Source: an uncultured Pelagibacteraceae bacterium (GTDB lineage: Bacteria; Pseudomonadota; Alphaproteobacteria; Pelagibacterales; Pelagibacteraceae). From it: a stretch of DNA of 64,000 nucleotides. Position numbers and translations under genes: made by a program. The stretch spans positions 59,286 through 123,285 of the forward strand of contig CACFJT010000003.1 of the NCBI GenBank assembly GCA_902566705.1, read 5' to 3'. Shown here piece by piece: positions 18,164 through 25,952 of the stretch; position 1 is the stretch's first letter, and every line of letters starts with the position of its first letter. Below the pieces are notes generated by a model. That model did no database searches, was not told the DNA's origin, and saw only the letters and a program-made list of their open reading frames with translations.

Positions 18164-19214
18164 CTATTTAGAGATAAAAAATGTTGATTTTACAATAAGT
18201 GGGAAGACTAAAGTCAAGAACGCATCTTTCGTAATTGAAAACGAGGGAGATACTTTATGTATTTTAGGCCCATCAGGAATTGGAAAGACAACAATACTAA
18301 GAACTATTGCTGGTTTAGAAAAAATTGAAAAAGGTACAATTAAACTAAACGGTAAAATATTATCTTCCAAAGATCAAAATGTAGAGCCTGAGGATCGAAA
18401 TATATCCTTAGCTTTTCAAGATAATAGTTTGTTTCCACATTACACAGTTGAAAAAAATATTTTATTAGGTGCTGAAAGAAATCAGGGTAAAAGAAAAAAA
18501 AAACTTAGCTTTAAGGAGATAGTAGATTTTCTTCATATAGAACAAATTTTAACAAAATACCCGCATGAAATTAGTGCTGGAGAAGCTCAAAGAGCTTCAC
18601 TTGCTAGATCACTTTTAACACAACCTGATCTCTTGCTTTTAGATGAGCCATTATCAAATGTTGATCAAAGTTTTAAAGAGGAGATACAAGTAAAATTAAA
18701 AAAAATATTAAGTAAATTGAAGATTACAACAATTATAGTGACTCACGACTCATACGAAGCTTTTTACCTTGGACACAAATGTGCAATTGTATTAGATGGT
18801 CAAATTAAACAGTTTGACGATCCTTATAATGTTTATCATTTTCCAAACTCTGAAGAAGTAGTTAATTTTTTAAATAGAGGTATTTTAATTCCTGCAAAAG
18901 TTACAGGAGAAAATTCATTAGAAAACGAAGACCTAGGAACAATTAAAGGCAATTTCATTAAGCATTATCCAAAAGGATCAAATGTAAAATTATTATTACA
19001 GCCAGAAGATCTTGAGCATGATGATAAGAGCAATCTAAAATTAGAGGTGGTTGATAGAAAATTTAGAGGTACAAACTTTATTTATACTTTAAAAACGAAC
19101 AGCGATTTACTTATACCAGTTTTTGTTCATTCCCATCATGAACACCAACACGAAGCAGATGAGAAGTTTGGAATAAAAAGACCGATTCATATTGATCACA
19201 TAGTTTGTTTTTAA
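18153..19214 (+). CDS. fbpC: Ferric iron ABC transporter, ATP-binding protein (FbpC type)
   Basis: The 353-residue protein has Walker A GPSGIGKTT near residue 36, a Q-loop in LAFQDN, and a signature region reading ISAGEAQRASLARSLL rather than the usual LSGGQ. Walker B LLLLDEPLSNVD and the switch His in IVTHD follow. A C-terminal TOBE-like regulatory domain ends with a histidine-rich SHHEHQHEADE stretch, which could sense metal. It overlaps the permease by 11 bases. The ISAGE variant of the signature is unusual but known in iron transporters. Confidence 0.93.
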   Translation: MSNSYLEIKNVDFTISGKTKVKNASFVIENEGDTLCILGPSGIGKTTILRTIAGLEKIEKGTIKLNGKILSSKDQNVEPEDRNISLAFQDNSLFPHYTVEKNILLGAERNQGKRKKKLSFKEIVDFLHIEQILTKYPHEISAGEAQRASLARSLLTQPDLLLLDEPLSNVDQSFKEEIQVKLKKILSKLKITTIIVTHDSYEAFYLGHKCAIVLDGQIKQFDDPYNVYHFPNSEEVVNFLNRGILIPAKVTGENSLENEDLGTIKGNFIKHYPKGSNVKLLLQPEDLEHDDKSNLKLEVVDRKFRGTNFIYTLKTNSDLLIPVFVHSHHEHQHEADEKFGIKRPIHIDHIVCF

Positions 19215-19226
19215 TAAAACAAGCTA

Positions 19227-19913
19227 ATGCTTTCAAAAAAACAATTATTCACCAGAGGTATGCTGGATATTTCTCCGCATATGCTTTCAGTAATTCCATT
19301 TGGAATAATTTGTGGAGCAATTGGAGTTGAACTTGGTTTTAATCCTTATTTAGTTTATGCAATGTCTTTCATTATTTTTGGAGGTGCTTCTCAGATAGTT
19401 TTTTTGCAGCTTTTATCAGGAGGTGCGTCTAGTTTGGTTGCTGTTACCTCTGTAGGAATTATTAATTCTCGTCATTTATTATATGGAGCAGTTTTATCTG
19501 AATATCTAGAAAAATTATCTTTTATTAAAAAATTATTAATTTCATATGTAATTGTTGATCAAGGATTTGCAGAGTCTAATAAATTTTTTAAAAAAAATAA
19601 ATCTGAGGAATATTTGCATTATCATTTAATAGGCACTGGGTGCACGATGTGGGTTTGTTGGCAAATTGCTACACTTTCAGGAATCATTTTAGGATCATTT
19701 GTTCCTGAAGAACTTGGACTAAAATTTGCAATTCCTCTGACATTTATTGCAATAGTTGTACAAGATTTAAAAAAAATTGATCATGTGATTGTAATGATTA
19801 CTTGTGGTTTAAGCTCATTGTTATTTTTTGATGCACCATTTAAATCCTATATAATTATTTCACCAGTTATTGCTTTATTTGTAGCTTCGTTATTATTGAG
19901 GTTAAAAAAGTGA
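19227..19913 (+). CDS. azlC: AzlC-type exporter large subunit
   Basis: The 228-residue membrane protein has the AzlC pattern: FTRGMLDISPHMLSVIPFGIICGAI, then FIIFGGASQIVFLQLLSGGAS and NSRHLLYGAVLS. AzlC works with the small subunit AzlD to export branched-chain amino acids or their analogues. It begins 12 bases after the iron ATPase stop, so it may be read through from the iron operon. Its last four bases overlap azlD. Confidence 0.92.
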   Translation: MLSKKQLFTRGMLDISPHMLSVIPFGIICGAIGVELGFNPYLVYAMSFIIFGGASQIVFLQLLSGGASSLVAVTSVGIINSRHLLYGAVLSEYLEKLSFIKKLLISYVIVDQGFAESNKFFKKNKSEEYLHYHLIGTGCTMWVCWQIATLSGIILGSFVPEELGLKFAIPLTFIAIVVQDLKKIDHVIVMITCGLSSLLFFDAPFKSYIIISPVIALFVASLLLRLKK

Positions 19914-20227
19914 CTTTAGTATCAATTATCTTTGCTGGTATATTAACTTACTTTACTAGAATGACTATGGTTGCATTAATTAGTAGAGATATGTTGGGAG
20001 ATAAAGTTAAAGCTGTATTAGAATATGTTCCATCTGCAGTATTCCCAGCCATAATATTTCCTGGAATATTTATTAACGATTATGGAACTTTTATAGAAAT
20101 CAATGATCCAAAAATTTTTGGAGCATTAGTTGCAGTTATTGTAGGTTATTTTTCAAAAAATATTATTGCAACTATTTTAGCAGGATTAGTTTCTTATTGG
20201 TTTTTAATTTTTGTGATTTTTAGTTAG
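19910..20227 (+). CDS. azlD: AzlD-type exporter small subunit
   Basis: The 105-residue protein starts with GTG in a GTGA overlap with azlC. It has three to four hydrophobic helices and the AzlD landmarks TYFTRMTMVALISRDM and LEYVPSAVFPAIIFPGIF. It completes the two-part branched-chain amino acid exporter. Its tail overlaps the convergent metallo-hydrolase gene by eight bases, leaving no room for a terminator. Confidence 0.9.
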   Translation: MTLVSIIFAGILTYFTRMTMVALISRDMLGDKVKAVLEYVPSAVFPAIIFPGIFINDYGTFIEINDPKIFGALVAVIVGYFSKNIIATILAGLVSYWFLIFVIFS

Positions 20228-20903
20228 CACCTAATTTAATATTACTTCTAATATTGCTATCCATTAACTCAGGTTTAGATAAATTAAGATTTGACATTAT
20301 TTCAGCATATTCATCAGCGTTATTAACTTGAAGTCTTGGATTTAATTTTTTTTCATTTCCTATAGTACTAACGAGTTTACCGTTATAATCATGCCCTGGA
20401 TAAAGAAAAGTATCCTCAGGTAGTTTAAGCAATTTATTAAATAAAGAATTATAAGCATCTTTTGAGCTACCATTTTGAAAATCTGTTCTACCTGTTCCAT
20501 TAATTAGAAGGGTATCTCCAGAAAATAAATATTTATCCATCAAAAAACTATAACTATCTGAAGTATGACCTGGTGTATACATCGCTTTAATTTCAATTTG
20601 ATCAATTTTAATTATTTCTTCATCTTTTACTTTGATTTCTACTGCATCAGCAGGGGTGTGCTCTCCCATGATTGTAGAACAATTTGTAACTTTTTTTAAT
20701 TTTGAGGCACCTGTTATATGATCTGCATGAATATGTGTATCAATTACTTTTACAAGTTTAAGATCCAATTCATTAAGTAAAGTTATATAGCTATTAACAT
20801 TTTCAATAACTGGATCAATAATTACTGCTTCGCGACCTTTTGCCGATGCAATTAAATAAGTGTAAGTAGACGATTTTTTATCAAATACTTGTTTAAAAAT
20901 CAT
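20220..20903 (-). CDS. Persulfide dioxygenase-like metallo-beta-lactamase fold enzyme
   Basis: The 227-residue protein has the metal ligands H57, H59, D61 and H62 (THIHADH), H113 (TPGHTSDS), D130 (FSGDTLL) and H171 (YPGHDY). GTGRTDFQ between D130 and H171 is the mark of the ETHE1/Blh persulfide dioxygenase group rather than of glyoxalase II. It would use one iron to oxidise glutathione persulfide to sulfite. The divergent DUF4396 gene begins only 22 bases away. A rhodanese domain is not fused. Confidence 0.85.
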   Translation of the reverse strand: MIFKQVFDKKSSTYTYLIASAKGREAVIIDPVIENVNSYITLLNELDLKLVKVIDTHIHADHITGASKLKKVTNCSTIMGEHTPADAVEIKVKDEEIIKIDQIEIKAMYTPGHTSDSYSFLMDKYLFSGDTLLINGTGRTDFQNGSSKDAYNSLFNKLLKLPEDTFLYPGHDYNGKLVSTIGNEKKLNPRLQVNNADEYAEIMSNLNLSKPELMDSNIRSNIKLGAN

Positions 20904-20925
20904 TTTTCATTAATATCAAATTATT

Positions 20926-21369
20926 GTGAATACCTCTACTGCTACATTTCATTGGTCGTGTAAGCATACTTGGAAAAGAAGCGCAAAAAATACAGCTTGG
21001 TGTGTATTAGGTTGTGCTATAGGTGATTTTGGTACAATTTTATTTTTTCAATTAACTGAAATTCCTTTTCCAGTTTTAGGAATTATGATTTTAGCAATCA
21101 TTAATGGTTTGATTACAAGTATTATTTTAGAAACTATTATTTTAATGACACAAAATTTTAATTTTATTAATGCTTTTAAAACTGCTTGTGGAATGAGTTT
21201 AATCTCAATGATCAGTATGGAAATTATGATGAATTTGACAGATTATGTTTTAACTGGTGGTGCCATATTAACTTGGTGGGTTATTCCAATAATGTTAATT
21301 GTAGGTTTTTTAACTCCATGGCCATACAATTATTGGAGATTAAAAAAATACGGAGTAGCTTGTCATTAG
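20926..21369 (+). CDS. DUF4396 membrane protein
   Basis: The GTG-started 147-residue protein has four hydrophobic helices after a short N-terminus with FHWSCKHTWKRSAKNTAWCVLGCAIGD. The paired His and Cys residues there resemble a metal site at the membrane face, as in other DUF4396 proteins. It ends with TPWPYNYWRLKKYGVACH. The function is unknown. It shares a very short divergent promoter region with the persulfide dioxygenase-like gene and ends one base before the convergent cytochrome b561 gene. Confidence 0.8.
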   Translation: MNTSTATFHWSCKHTWKRSAKNTAWCVLGCAIGDFGTILFFQLTEIPFPVLGIMILAIINGLITSIILETIILMTQNFNFINAFKTACGMSLISMISMEIMMNLTDYVLTGGAILTWWVIPIMLIVGFLTPWPYNYWRLKKYGVACH

Positions 21370-21370
21370 T

Positions 21371-21898
21371 TTAAAGCATTCTTTTCAATAAATTATCTTT
21401 AAATAATATTTTGTGAGCTATCACCGCTAAAATATGAAGTGATATTAAAGCTATAATTGTATAATTTGAATATATATGAATATTATAAAATTGATCTGCT
21501 AATTCAAAATTATCTTTAATTTTTATCTCTTTAAAAAAAATTATTAAAGTCTCTCCATTAAATAATTTTTTTAAAATTCCTGAAATTGTGATTGACAAAA
21601 TTGCCACATATAAAAGAACATGGTTTAATTTTGCTATAAATTTTTGTCCAACGAAAATACTTGGATTAAGTTTGGGTTTAGGATTAAATATATTATTTAA
21701 TAACCTTAAAATTACTAAGTAAAATATAGTTAAACCTATTGTAACATGAATATTTTCTATAGTTATTCTCTCTTCACCAAAATCTAAATCAACTAAATAA
21801 AAACCTAATGGGATTTGAATTAGAAGCAATAACGCACTTAGCCAATGTAACAGCTTTGAAATAATACCATACTCTGTTAGGGTATTTGTAACATGCAT
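21371..21898 (-). CDS. Cytochrome b561 family protein
   Basis: The 175-residue protein has four membrane helices with histidines placed for two b hemes: H18 in KLLHWLSALLL, one in ENIHVTIGLTIFY, one in LNHVLLYVAIL, and one or two in LISLHILAVIAHK. It resembles the YodB/CybB-type quinol or electron-carrier b561 group. Its ATG lies inside ATGCAT, shared with the start codon of the divergent cytochrome c gene, which suggests partner proteins but leaves no promoter space. No other good start is seen near the N-terminus. Confidence 0.85.
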   Translation of the reverse strand: MHVTNTLTEYGIISKLLHWLSALLLLIQIPLGFYLVDLDFGEERITIENIHVTIGLTIFYLVILRLLNNIFNPKPKLNPSIFVGQKFIAKLNHVLLYVAILSITISGILKKLFNGETLIIFFKEIKIKDNFELADQFYNIHIYSNYTIIALISLHILAVIAHKILFKDNLLKRML

Positions 21899-22360
21899 AA
21901 ATTATTTAATCACATAACCTCATTTATTAAAATATTATTGTTATCTATTTTTACTGTGCTTTTGGTCTCAGTTAGTAATGCCGAACAAAGCGTTGAAGAT
22001 ATTATAAAGGGGAGAAAAGCATTATTTAGTAAGAATTATAGCACTGCTAAAAGAGTGCAAGCCTTTGCATCAAATGGAGATTTTGACGAGTCAATAGAAT
22101 TAATGTTAGAAATGAGCGAGAATTATAAAGTTCTGATTGATTTATTTCCTGAAAACACCAAGGAAGGATTTAAAACAGAAGCCTTACCAATCATTTGGGA
22201 AGAAAAAGATGCTTTTAATGCTCTAATGAAAAAAGCATCTGATGATATGGTTACACTTGCATCTGTTATTGAAGATAGCGATGATATTAGAGGTACATTG
22301 AAACAATTAATGTGGAGTAATTGCAAAGCTTGTCATAGCAAGTACCGGATGCCCCATTAA
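21893..22360 (+). CDS. Class II cytochrome c (c'/c556 type), exported
   Basis: Residues 1-30 form a signal peptide cut after SNA. The mature part is a helical bundle with a single C-terminal heme site C144-K-A-C147-H148, typical of cytochrome c' and c556. The IIKGRKALFSKN helix near residue 40 is where the sixth ligand or distal residue sits in the family; no methionine is obvious there, so the heme may be five-coordinate. Its start codon overlaps that of the divergent cytochrome b561. A perfect terminator follows at 22371. Confidence 0.87.
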   Translation: MHKLFNHITSFIKILLLSIFTVLLVSVSNAEQSVEDIIKGRKALFSKNYSTAKRVQAFASNGDFDESIELMLEMSENYKVLIDLFPENTKEGFKTEALPIIWEEKDAFNALMKKASDDMVTLASVIEDSDDIRGTLKQLMWSNCKACHSKYRMPH

Positions 22361-22370
22361 AATTACTTTT

Positions 22371-22414
22371 AAGGGTTCGCTCTTTAAGCGAATACCTAAA
22401 GAGCTCCCTTTTTT
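22371..22414 (+). terminator. Rho-independent terminator after the cytochrome c gene
   Basis: The stem has outer arms AAGGG (22371-22375) and CCCTT (22406-22410) and perfect inner arms GCTCTTTA (22379-22386) and TAAAGAGC (22397-22404) around a ten-base loop. The outer arms run straight into a T-tract up to 22414. Confidence 0.85.
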
Positions 22415-22650
22415 AAGCCTCTTTGGCATTTTAATCCAAACGGATTTTAATGTTATTAACTTTTTTGGTATTTAAAAGACTTCAGCTAAGTATCAGGTGG
22501 TGAAAGTATTAACATAAACCTCCTTCTAAAAAAAAGGTAATTATATTTAATACAAATTCAATAAATTTATTTTAGTTTTGGTTAAATAAAATTCTTGAAT
22601 ACAACCTGGTGCTTTAGTAGATTCCCGGTATCTTATATATCTACTTTAAA
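22415..22650. other. Unexplained intergenic segment between convergent genes
   Basis: No gene is recognised in this segment, which is long for such a compact genome. It holds a hairpin at 22429-22452 (AATCC-AAAC-GGATT core). On the minus strand it has an AAGGAGGT (22518-22525) just before a ten-codon ATG frame ending at 22486. It also holds an inverted repeat AGTAGAT/ATCTACT (22616-22622 and 22639-22645). These could belong to a small RNA, but nothing matches an RNA family I know. Confidence 0.4.
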
Positions 22651-23508
22651 TTATTTTTTATTAATCAATTCACTAATAAAATTTTCACCAAAACCGTCGT
22701 CAACAGCTTTTTGAAAATAATTTTTGTTAACTTCAGCAACTTTTTCTGCTTCAGGAAAATCTTTTAATAAGTCTTGAATATAAGTTAAATCTTTTACAGA
22801 ATTACTGGCGGTAAATTTAAATCCAGTAAAATCTCCTTTTAATAAATTATCAAAAACTCTATTTAGAGCTGCAGAATTACCAGAACCAAGCTTAGCAACA
22901 TCAAAAACTTTTTTTAAATCTAAACCCATTTCTTTTGCACTTTTAGCTAAATGATTAACTAGTGCAGCATTTCCAAGGGATAAAAAATTATTTAAAAGTT
23001 TCGATTTTGCACCCATCCCGACAGTTCCAAAATGAAAATATTCTTTACAAAAAAACTTAAAATAGGGTTCAGCTATTTTAAAATTTTCATCTGATGCCCC
23101 TACTATCCCTCCTAAAACTCCTTCTTCAGCTTGAACAGGACCACCCATTACAGGACATTCAACATACTTAATATTATTTTTCTTAAATATAGCATCAGTT
23201 TCTATAGAACCAGTTTTGTTATGAGTTGTAATATCAATAATTATAGTTTTATTGTTTAAAATTGCTGAAATTTTTTCAGATACTGATTTTGCAATCGGGG
23301 TATTTGTTACACACATAAATAAGGCATCAAGATTTTTATTTGCAAAATCCTCAAAAGATTTTACTTCTTGTGCACCATCATTGACAATTTTTTCAATTGG
23401 TTTTCTATTTTTATTTGCAATAACAAAAAGTTTGTTTTTATGTTTTAAAATATTTTTGGCTATTCCATAGCCCATATAACCAACACCAATAAATCCAATA
23501 TTTTTCAT
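22651..23508 (-). CDS. 3-hydroxyisobutyrate dehydrogenase-family reductase
   Basis: The 285-residue protein has an N-terminal NAD(P) fold (IGFIGVGYMGYGIAKNIL), the CPVMGGPVQAEEGVLGGIVGA substrate loop, and GAKSKLLNNFLSLGNAAL with the catalytic lysine. Relatives reduce tartronate semialdehyde or oxidise beta-hydroxy acids. It is the last gene of the minus-strand arm that begins with the altronate-type dehydratase at 25907, so a role in finishing sugar-acid breakdown is likely. A second, distinct member of the family lies at 31816. Confidence 0.85.
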   Translation of the reverse strand: MKNIGFIGVGYMGYGIAKNILKHKNKLFVIANKNRKPIEKIVNDGAQEVKSFEDFANKNLDALFMCVTNTPIAKSVSEKISAILNNKTIIIDITTHNKTGSIETDAIFKKNNIKYVECPVMGGPVQAEEGVLGGIVGASDENFKIAEPYFKFFCKEYFHFGTVGMGAKSKLLNNFLSLGNAALVNHLAKSAKEMGLDLKKVFDVAKLGSGNSAALNRVFDNLLKGDFTGFKFTASNSVKDLTYIQDLLKDFPEAEKVAEVNKNYFQKAVDDGFGENFISELINKK

Positions 23509-23522
23509 ATTAGTTTCAATAA

Positions 23523-24389
23523 TTAACTTTTCTTTGTGCCTTCTGTTCTTATAAACATTATACCAAAAACAATAATTCCTACCACACCTACAATTTTGTT
23601 ATAATCAAAGGGTACACCAAAAATTAAGAAGTTAATAATTGTTGACCAAACAAGTTGTGAATATTGAAAGTTTGTCACAAATGATAAATTAGACAGCTGA
23701 ATTGCATAAATTATTAGAGAATGACTAACAAAGCCCGCTACTCCAAGTAATAATAAATAAAACCAAAAAATATTCTTTTCTAATGGAACCCAATTAAAAA
23801 AAATAAAAATACTAAATATAATTGCACCTAAAATTGAGGTATAAAATATTGCAGCAAATGGGTCATTGTCACCTGATACAAGTTTAGTAAAAAATTGATA
23901 AAGAGCCCAACAAATTGGCGGAACTATTGGAAAAATTAAATCAATGCTAAATATTTTCATACTTGGTCCTAATGAGTAAATAATTGAACCAAAGCTAAGT
24001 AACATTAAGAGTATACCCTTAGGTGTTAAAATATCTTTTAAAAAGTATGCTGAGAGCAAAGAAACTATCAAAGGAGCTGTAAAGAAAACTACGTATATGT
24101 CTACTAAGTCAAATTTTTGTAAAGAATAAAACATAAATGAAGTTGCTGTAACCATCAATATTGATCTTATTATTTGAACTTTAAAATTTTTTTTTAAATT
24201 TACTTTTGGTTTAAATATTAAAAAAAATATAATCAAAGAAACTAGGTGAAAAAAAAATCTACCCCAAATTGCTTGCGTAACTGGCATAACTGTACCAAGG
24301 TACTTTGCTGTGGAATCCATACATACAAACATGAAAAAGCCACCTGCAGCTAATAAAATTACGTTAATTAATGATGTTTGCTGTGGCAC
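23523..24389 (-). CDS. EamA/DMT-family transporter
   Basis: The 288-residue protein has ten hydrophobic helices in two EamA repeats. An early FMFVCMDSTAKYLGTVMPVTQAIWGRF motif belongs to the RhaT-like drug/metabolite transporter group. It lies between the altronate-type dehydratase (12-base gap) and the 3-hydroxyisobutyrate-dehydrogenase-like gene (14-base gap), so it probably moves a sugar acid or product of the pathway. The substrate and direction cannot be read from sequence. Confidence 0.85.
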   Translation of the reverse strand: MPQQTSLINVILLAAGGFFMFVCMDSTAKYLGTVMPVTQAIWGRFFFHLVSLIIFFLIFKPKVNLKKNFKVQIIRSILMVTATSFMFYSLQKFDLVDIYVVFFTAPLIVSLLSAYFLKDILTPKGILLMLLSFGSIIYSLGPSMKIFSIDLIFPIVPPICWALYQFFTKLVSGDNDPFAAIFYTSILGAIIFSIFIFFNWVPLEKNIFWFYLLLLGVAGFVSHSLIIYAIQLSNLSFVTNFQYSQLVWSTIINFLIFGVPFDYNKIVGVVGIIVFGIMFIRTEGTKKS

Positions 24390-24401
24390 TGGAAATTAAA
24401 A

Positions 24402-25907
24402 TTACATCACTACGCCTACTTGCCAAGGATTAAACTCCTCGTCACCGTAACCGTTGATTTCACTCTTTGATTTATTTCCTGAAGCAGTGTTAACAATTAG
24501 TTCAAATATTTTTTGACCAACTTCTTCAACTTTTTCTTTACCTTCAGCAATTGTTCCACAATTAATATCCATATCTTCAGACATTTTTTCATACATTGCT
24601 GAGTTTGTTGAAAGTTTTAAACTTGGAACTGGTTTGCAACCAAAACAAGATCCACGTCCTGTTGTAAAACAAATTACATTAGCACCTGATGCTACTTGAC
24701 CTGTAACAGAAACAGGATCGTAACCAGGAGAGTCCATAAAATTAAATCCTTTGCTTTTTAAAGGTTCTGCATAGTGCAGTACATCTTGAAGAATAGAATT
24801 ACCTCCTTTTGCAACAGCACCTAAGGATTTTTCTAAAATTGTTGTAAGGCCACCCTTTTTATTTCCAGGGGCTGGGTTGTTATCCATAGAACTATTATTG
24901 ATTGAAGTATAATGTTTCCACCATTCAATTCTTTTAATTAGTTTATCGGCAGTCTTTTGTGAGCTAGCTCTATTAATTAATAAATGTTCAGCTCCATAAA
25001 TCTCTGGAGTTTCAGATAAAATTGAACTTCCACCTTTCTTAACCAATAAATCTGCTGCAACACCTAATGCAGGATTTGCAGTTATTCCAGAATATCCATC
25101 TGAGCCACCACACTGAAGAGCTAAAGTTAGATGACTTACAGGTTGTGAAGTTCTCTCCACATTGTTTGCTTCTGAAAGCAAATTTTTAATTTGAGATAAT
25201 ACTTTTTCGACTATTTTTTTAGTCCCACCTTCATCTTGAATTGTCAAAAAATGTATTCGGTTATGTTTCTTTAATGATTCATCAAACAAACTGACTTGCG
25301 CACATTCACATCCTAAACCGATTACAAAAACATGAGAAAAATTAGGATGATTTTTAAATCCATCAATAGTTCTTTGGAAAATTTGCATCCCTTCACTTTC
25401 TGTGTTCATTCCACATCCTGTTGAGTGAGTAATTGGCACTATGCCATCAATATTTGGGTGATCTTTTAAAATGTCAGAATATTTAATCCTTTCAACAATC
25501 ATTTTAGTGACAGTCGCTGAGCAGTTTACTGTGCTCACTATTCCAATATAATTTCTAGTAGCGACCTGTCCATTATCTCTTAAAATTCCATTGAAGAAAG
25601 TATCTGCTTTTTCATCTACAAAGTGTTTTTTGTCTGTTACTTTAAATTCTCTTTTAAACTCTCTAAATTCTAGATTATGTGAGTGGACATGTTGTCCAGG
25701 TTTAATTTCATCTAATGCAAAACCAATAATTTGATCATATTTAATGATTGGTTCACCCTTTTTGATTGTTTTTAAACAAACTTTATGTCCAAAAGGGATT
25801 GGATCAATAGTACTAATCTCATGACCTTCAATTTTTGTTTTTTCAGGGATTATGAATTGACTAACACCCACATTGTCATTCTTATTTAAAACTATTAGAT
25901 TATTCAT
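24402..25907 (-). CDS. UxaA-family (altronate/galactarate-type) dehydratase, full length
   Basis: The 501-residue protein carries an N-terminal SAF domain (about residues 1-100, with PIPFGHKVCLKTIKKGEPIIKY) fused to the catalytic C-terminal domain. The latter is recognised by GCGMNTESEG, GLGCECAQ, LALQCGGSDGYSGITANPALG and RGSCFGCKPVPSLKL. These cysteines are the likely iron ligands. The enzyme dehydrates an aldonic or aldaric acid to a 2-keto-3-deoxy acid. It heads the minus-strand arm, divergent from the IlvD-like gene 45 bases away. Confidence 0.9.
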   Translation of the reverse strand: MNNLIVLNKNDNVGVSQFIIPEKTKIEGHEISTIDPIPFGHKVCLKTIKKGEPIIKYDQIIGFALDEIKPGQHVHSHNLEFREFKREFKVTDKKHFVDEKADTFFNGILRDNGQVATRNYIGIVSTVNCSATVTKMIVERIKYSDILKDHPNIDGIVPITHSTGCGMNTESEGMQIFQRTIDGFKNHPNFSHVFVIGLGCECAQVSLFDESLKKHNRIHFLTIQDEGGTKKIVEKVLSQIKNLLSEANNVERTSQPVSHLTLALQCGGSDGYSGITANPALGVAADLLVKKGGSSILSETPEIYGAEHLLINRASSQKTADKLIKRIEWWKHYTSINNSSMDNNPAPGNKKGGLTTILEKSLGAVAKGGNSILQDVLHYAEPLKSKGFNFMDSPGYDPVSVTGQVASGANVICFTTGRGSCFGCKPVPSLKLSTNSAMYEKMSEDMDINCGTIAEGKEKVEEVGQKIFELIVNTASGNKSKSEINGYGDEEFNPWQVGVVM

Positions 25908-25952
25908 AAAATTATTATATAACTATAAATCTAAAGAGACCATTAAACAATT

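Noticed and set aside
22371-22414. GGTTCGC-like text resembling a tRNA T-loop
   Set aside because: The surrounding bases form a complete intrinsic terminator with a T-run, and no cloverleaf can be drawn.
22518-22525. ACCTCCTT resembling the 3' end of 16S rRNA on the plus strand
   Set aside because: None of the conserved bases upstream of the 16S end are present; a chance match or a ribosome site on the minus strand is more likely.
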